Of a DNA stretch of 28,267 bases, positions 24,264 through 28,267 are shown one piece after another; the first letter of the stretch is position 1; every line of letters starts with the position of its first letter. A model generated the notes under the pieces. The model did not search any database. It was given only the letters and a program-made list of their open reading frames with translations, and was not told the DNA's origin. The translations under genes were made by a program, and so were the position numbers. The DNA is taken from assembly GCA_964499985.1 (NCBI GenBank), contig CAZCMX010000026.1, forward strand, positions 1-28,267, read 5' to 3'. Origin of the DNA: UBA5734 sp964499985 (GTDB taxonomy: Bacteria; Bacillota; Clostridia; Saccharofermentanales; UBA5734).

Positions 24264-25901
24264 TTAGCGTTGGGAATAACGGTCATAGGCGGTCTGGTAG
24301 GCCGCGATATAGTCTTCTACGCCAATCTTCTTGAGGTTGGCCAGGTAGGCATCGTAATTGTCCAGAGATTCGGAACCGGTGATGAACTTCATCGTCATTT
24401 CAGCCACATAGGTGGTGATGTCGGCGCCGTAGGTGCTCTTGACTTTGGCTTCTTCCGGATTCAGGTAGATGTACTTTTCATTGAAGAAACCATCTGTGCC
24501 ACATTTTGACCAGAGCTTGAGGGCATCCGGGATTGCCGCATCACAGTATTTCTGGGTCAGGATGACTTCAGCGTCAGTATCTTCAGTGGTATGCCACTGG
24601 GTCATGTAGGTCTTGAGCAAGGTTTCCTTGTCTGGATTTTCCGGCAGGGGCAGGGTGACGGTCTTGCCGTCCTTTTCTTCCCAGCCAGTACCTTCCATGC
24701 CCAGACCCATCATACGGTCGATTTCCGGCAGGTACAGGGCATCGAGCAGGTAGACACAGGCCAGGGGATCCTTGGCATCGGCCGTAATGTACTTATAGTC
24801 ATCAACATTGCGGCTGGTGTAACGGAAGTTCGGCAGCGGATCGCCGCTGTTCAGGACAGGCATCTGAGCCGGGACCAGACCTTTGGTGGGATTTTCCTTT
24901 TCAGTGGTCGGGAAATAGACCGCTTTATAGAACCAGAGATGCATATTGGTTGCGCCGACGCGGTCACCACTCAGCATGGCAACAGCAGAAGGATCATCGG
25001 TGTTCATGTAGTCAGGATTGATATAGCCCTTGCTGAACCAGTCATTCATCACAGTCAGGTATTCTTTGAATTCAGGTGTGTACGGGCCAAAGACCAGCTT
25101 GCCATCCTGGATGTTGAATGACTTGGAGTCAATGCCGTAAGCCATGGCGAAGGGCTGCAGGTTATTGCCGCTGGAAACGCCGAGCGGGTATTCGACACCG
25201 TTGGCTTTCATGGCAGCGAGCACATCGGTCCATTCAGCAATGGTGGAAGGAACGGCCTTGCCGGTTTTCTCAAGCATGTCTTTGCGCAGGAGCAGGCCAT
25301 TGAACTGGAAATCAGCGGCTTCGCTGCCCTGGATCTTGGCGCCCAGGCGGACAATGCGGCCCTGGTCGTCTGACGCGATCTTCTTGAGGTAATCGGCACT
25401 TTCAATGACCTTGAGGAAGTTGGGGGTGTCTTTTTCATTGACATACTGGGTGTAGTCATAGAGGATGCCATCGTCGTATGCAACGCCCAGACCACCGGCA
25501 TAGTATTCGTCGATACCGCTGCTGAAAATCATGTCCGGCAGGGTCTTGGAAGCGATCATCATCGAGAAGTTCTCGGCTTCCTGGCCCATCGGCGGATGCA
25601 CGAACTCGATTTTCATGTTGAACAGCTTTTCAAGTTCCTTGATATTGGCAAATTCGGAATAACTTTCTGCAACATCGGTGCGGAAGTTGCGCTGCCAGAT
25701 CGTGAACGTTCTGCCACCGAAATCCGGATAGCCTTTCTCGTTCCGAGTGATGCCTGTGGCAGCTGCAGCATTTTCACTGCTCTGGGCAGCGGTGGTGGCA
25801 GCGGCCTGTGTGGCGGCCGGGGCTTGGCCGCAAGCAGCCAGGAGACCCAGGACGAGAGCCAGGACGATGCCCAGTGTGAGAACCCTTTTGAGTTTCTTCA
25901 T
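24264..25901 (-). CDS. Extracellular sugar-binding lipoprotein, LipO/YtcQ type
   Basis: A 545-residue solute-binding lipoprotein. The signal peptide MKKLKRVLTLGIVLALVLGLLAAC ends in lipobox LAAC (Cys24), followed by an Ala/Thr-rich linker to about residue 50. The mature part contains GRTFTIWQRNF, a typical opening for the LipO/YtcQ group of large CUT1 binding proteins, and is clearly longer than the 433-residue protein in the other operon. It captures an oligosaccharide outside the cell for the LplB/LplC permeases. ATG 25901 has GGGAGG 8 nt upstream. As first gene of the transporter-glycosidase operon it likely defines the substrate: probably a fucosylated host-type oligosaccharide, inferred from the enzymes downstream. 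Confidence 0.93.
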   Translation of the reverse strand: MKKLKRVLTLGIVLALVLGLLAACGQAPAATQAAATTAAQSSENAAAATGITRNEKGYPDFGGRTFTIWQRNFRTDVAESYSEFANIKELEKLFNMKIEFVHPPMGQEAENFSMMIASKTLPDMIFSSGIDEYYAGGLGVAYDDGILYDYTQYVNEKDTPNFLKVIESADYLKKIASDDQGRIVRLGAKIQGSEAADFQFNGLLLRKDMLEKTGKAVPSTIAEWTDVLAAMKANGVEYPLGVSSGNNLQPFAMAYGIDSKSFNIQDGKLVFGPYTPEFKEYLTVMNDWFSKGYINPDYMNTDDPSAVAMLSGDRVGATNMHLWFYKAVYFPTTEKENPTKGLVPAQMPVLNSGDPLPNFRYTSRNVDDYKYITADAKDPLACVYLLDALYLPEIDRMMGLGMEGTGWEEKDGKTVTLPLPENPDKETLLKTYMTQWHTTEDTDAEVILTQKYCDAAIPDALKLWSKCGTDGFFNEKYIYLNPEEAKVKSTYGADITTYVAEMTMKFITGSESLDNYDAYLANLKKIGVEDYIAAYQTAYDRYSQR

Positions 25902-26132
25902 TCAATTTTCCTCCCATTTTCCTTTGGCAAGCGGTGGCCTTCCGGAGGCCGTTCACCGGGTGCCGTTTGATTGGAAGCTTAAAATCGAATCGGCTTCGCG
26001 TAAATATTGAGATTATGCAGGGTCGAAAGATCACAGATTCAACATATCAGCGATGGTTTTCACGCGAAACATTGGCAGTTTTGATTGATTCTGACCATTT
26101 GGCGCAACAACAAGCACGCAGATGATTGATAT
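25902..26132 (-). promoter_or_regulatory. Upstream region of the transporter-glycosidase operon
   Basis: A 231-bp AT-rich gap between the membrane AraC gene and the operon it probably controls; the operon promoter should lie here. A hairpin, GGCCT (25936-25940) with AGGCC (25946-25950), extended by CGGT (25932-25935) with ACCG (25955-25958) across a 4-nt bulge, sits in the expected 5' leader. TGATTGAT-like repeats occur near 26080-26140. A CATAAT at about 26013-26018 (minus strand) could be a -10, with poor -35. No terminator for the AraC gene is evident. Confidence 0.45.
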
Positions 26133-28124
26133 TTATTGATTAGCTGGATCATTGGCTGGTGGCAGTCCCAACAAGTGCTTTTCCCGGAATTGCCCTGGTG
26201 TCATCCCTTCCTGCTTCTTGAATACCCGGATGAAAGCCGCATCATTGATATAGCCGCAGCGTTCGGCAATTTCCTTGACCAGAACCGGCTCTTCCCGGAG
26301 CAAGAGATTCTTGGCCATCGCGATGCGATAGCTATGGAGAAAATCCAAAAGCCCCGTTCCCTGTGATTTTTTAAAGCTGCGCGACAAATAGGATTGGGTG
26401 ACATGGAGTTCATGGGCAATCCGGTCCACGTTCAGCGAAGGATCCATGTACTCCTGGGTGACAAGCTCGATTGCGCTGGTCACAATTTCACGATTGAGCA
26501 AGCGGCCGGTCTCTTGTTCATCGTGCTGGTCCATGTGAACCTGGTAGTGTGTCAGGACTGAACTGTAGGCCTCCCCAACATTCGCGAGCGAATGAGTCTG
26601 CTGGCTGTAGAAGGGCGTAAATGTAAAGCGGTCGTGCCCGGGCCAGGTGGCCAGAGCCTCTTCGATCAAGGCGGGTGCGGCGGAAGCCAGGTCAGTCTGG
26701 GCATCAAAATCAGAAAGCAGGATCAAGTACGTCGATTGTGAAAGGGCATCGATGATCATGCAGCTCATGGAGGCGCACTTGCCCGCCAGCAGGGCGTCCA
26801 GCAATTCCTGGCGTTGTTTGTCCCGCTGGATAGCGTCCTTGGGCTGGCTTTCCGCATCCTGGGGCACCAGAAGGACCAGCATGAATTTCTGCCAGTTGAT
26901 GCGGATGTCATAAAGATCGAGAATGCTCTGGATATCGGTGGTCTGCCCCTTGACTTCACCGGCTACCAGGCGTTCCAGGAACAAATCCCGCACACTCTCC
27001 GCCCCGGAATGGAACATCTCGCGCATGCGGCGGACATTGGAAACATAATAAGGAATGACCTCATCGTCCTTGAGGCCATGCGTGTCGAACTTGAAATAGG
27101 ATGCATCAGCTTCGATCAGTTCAAGCATTTTGCCAATTGGCATGGTGGAGCGGTAGGCAACGATGACACTGATCCAGATAAACAGCAGGATATTGATCAC
27201 GATTGCAGCCGTGGTGATGGTGCGCAGACGACCGGTTGTCTGCAGATGGCCTTGATCGACCCCATAGCTCAATCGCAGCTCAGAATGCTGGATATCTTGC
27301 GAGAAAATCCTGTAATGGCCCGATCCCAGCTGGTAATCGAGCTGTTGCAGCTTCGTGGATACAGGAAGCTGGTCGATGGCGGCCAGCAGATTGAGGTCCT
27401 TGCCTGCTGCACTCGCCCCTGTGCCAGCCGGATCAGCCATGCTAAGAAGCAGGAAGTCCTGGGATGTATTCTGCAAACTGGCAAAGCTTCTGGCCAGAGA
27501 TTCCAGATCGTATTCGATCACCACCACACAATCCTGGTAAGCAGCGGCCCGGTGATTGCGCTGGATTTTCCGGGTCATGAAGGCCCGGTTGCCAGTGATA
27601 CTCTGCTCATCAGGCAAGAGGCTATGCTTGGCATAGGGCCCTGAAATATCGAGCACACTTTGCCAGAAAGCCATGTCACCGCCAAGCTTGCGGCTGACAA
27701 AGGCAGAGGCTGGTAGTCCGGTTTCGTTTGAAATGACATAATCAATCGCGGGGAAAAAGCAGTACACGCCCCGGATTGAATCCAGGCCCGTTAAAAAGGT
27801 GCTCAAGGATTGCCTGAAGGTATATTCAAAGGCATAATCGCGACCTTCAGTCTGCGCCTGCATGGACAAGGTGTCGCCCACCTTGTAATAGAAGTTGTGC
27901 GCCTGGGTGACATAGCGCGAAAATTCGCGGACCAATGAATCGGCACTGTTCTGGTAAGAAGCGCGCTCGGCCTGCTCCACTTTGTCGATGGACTTGAAAG
28001 ACAGAACGACCGCGGCAGTTGTCGGGATGATCAGGACAAGCAAAAAGACGGTCATCATGCGGACAAAAGTCATGACACCCCGGCCAGTCTTGAGCTTGAT
28101 CAATTCCTTGAGCAGTTTGTTCAT
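26133..28124 (-). CDS. Membrane-anchored AraC family regulator with extracellular sensor domain
   Basis: A 663-residue one-component regulator. Membrane helices at about 18-42 and 302-324 bracket an extracytoplasmic region of roughly 260 residues. A cytoplasmic linker of over 200 residues follows, and the AraC double helix-turn-helix is at about 560-655 (LNVDRIAHELHVTQSYLSRSFKK, then VKEIAERCGYINDAAFIRVFKK, ending in GMTPGQFREKH). This layout looks like a YesM-type sensor joined directly to a YesN-type DNA-binding domain, without kinase or receiver. ATG 28124 has AGGAT 7 nt upstream. Being directly upstream of the LipO-type operon and on the same strand, it most likely senses the extracellular glycan or loaded binding protein and activates that operon. 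Confidence 0.92.
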   Translation of the reverse strand: MNKLLKELIKLKTGRGVMTFVRMMTVFLLVLIIPTTAAVVLSFKSIDKVEQAERASYQNSADSLVREFSRYVTQAHNFYYKVGDTLSMQAQTEGRDYAFEYTFRQSLSTFLTGLDSIRGVYCFFPAIDYVISNETGLPASAFVSRKLGGDMAFWQSVLDISGPYAKHSLLPDEQSITGNRAFMTRKIQRNHRAAAYQDCVVVIEYDLESLARSFASLQNTSQDFLLLSMADPAGTGASAAGKDLNLLAAIDQLPVSTKLQQLDYQLGSGHYRIFSQDIQHSELRLSYGVDQGHLQTTGRLRTITTAAIVINILLFIWISVIVAYRSTMPIGKMLELIEADASYFKFDTHGLKDDEVIPYYVSNVRRMREMFHSGAESVRDLFLERLVAGEVKGQTTDIQSILDLYDIRINWQKFMLVLLVPQDAESQPKDAIQRDKQRQELLDALLAGKCASMSCMIIDALSQSTYLILLSDFDAQTDLASAAPALIEEALATWPGHDRFTFTPFYSQQTHSLANVGEAYSSVLTHYQVHMDQHDEQETGRLLNREIVTSAIELVTQEYMDPSLNVDRIAHELHVTQSYLSRSFKKSQGTGLLDFLHSYRIAMAKNLLLREEPVLVKEIAERCGYINDAAFIRVFKKQEGMTPGQFREKHLLGLPPANDPANQ

Positions 28125-28206
28125 TGATTCATCCTGATCGTCTGTGCAATCCTATGAGCAACCGTTATACTCTCAACTTGATTTGTTCAGTATACACAAT
28201 TTAACC

Positions 28207-28267
28207 ATGGCGTCCAGCCAGGAAACACAGAAAGGCCCGCATATGCGACGACTGAACCTGGATGAAA
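28207..28267 (+). CDS. Possible start of a divergent gene, cut by the window edge
   Basis: An open frame with two in-frame ATGs, at 28207 and 28243, runs off the right edge. AAAGG lies 7 nt before the second ATG, giving MRRLNLDE as the visible N-terminus. It diverges from the membrane AraC gene across an AT-rich gap that includes GTATAC near 28190. Too short to identify. Confidence 0.35.
   Translation, partial: MASSQETQKGPHMRRLNLDE

Noticed and set aside
26020..26060. Possible catabolite-response (cre) site upstream of the glycan operon
   Set aside because: The TGAAAA-containing stretch lacks the central CG of the cre consensus and does not form the expected dyad.
1..28267. CRISPR array, tRNA, rRNA, insertion sequence or phage genes
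   Set aside because: No regularly spaced repeats, cloverleaf-like sequences, transposase motifs or phage proteins were found; every large open frame fits sugar uptake, breakdown or regulation.

Overview
The window holds two carbohydrate-uptake and glycan-degradation clusters with their regulators. The style is that of a Gram-positive Bacillota (Clostridia-like) anaerobe. Evidence for this: two CUT1-type ABC importers with lipoprotein binding proteins and no ATPase of their own; YesM/YesN-type two-component proteins; AraC-family regulators, one of them membrane-anchored; strong AGGAGG-type ribosome binding sites; and glycosidases without signal peptides. Moderately high GC and the glycan targets suggest a host-associated (gut-like) organism. 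The species cannot be named from sequence alone.

Left part (1-4417, minus strand): an operon reading lipoprotein binding protein -> two permeases -> DUF2961/GH172-like enzyme, closed by a clear hairpin terminator at 24-60. It is divergent from a plus-strand run (4626-11549): sensor histidine kinase, AraC-type response regulator, a second AraC regulator, a sugar nucleotidyltransferase, and an N-acetylhexosamine 1-kinase (NahK-like).

Right part (11546-28124, minus strand): a membrane-anchored AraC regulator, a second lipoprotein binding protein with two LplB/LplC-type permeases, then glycosidases in the order GH110, GH109, GH95, (a 34-codon mini-ORF), GH29, GH35, GH20. These families together can remove blood-group B alpha-Gal, blood-group A alpha-GalNAc, H-type alpha-1,2-fucose, Lewis-type alpha-1,3/4-fucose, beta-galactose and beta-GlcNAc. 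The gene order is close to the order in which the sugars would be trimmed from the non-reducing end of an A/B/H/Lewis glycan. None has a visible signal peptide, so the model is import of intact oligosaccharides followed by cytoplasmic dismantling. Freed GlcNAc/GalNAc would be phosphorylated by the NahK-like kinase and possibly activated by the neighbouring nucleotidyltransferase. The kinase gene runs tail-to-tail into the GH20 gene with a 4-bp overlap.

No RNA genes, CRISPR arrays, insertion sequences or phage genes were seen. The longest gene-free stretch is about 230 bp (25902-26132). Several intergenic spacers inside the operons carry hairpins without a T-run, notably just after each binding-protein gene.
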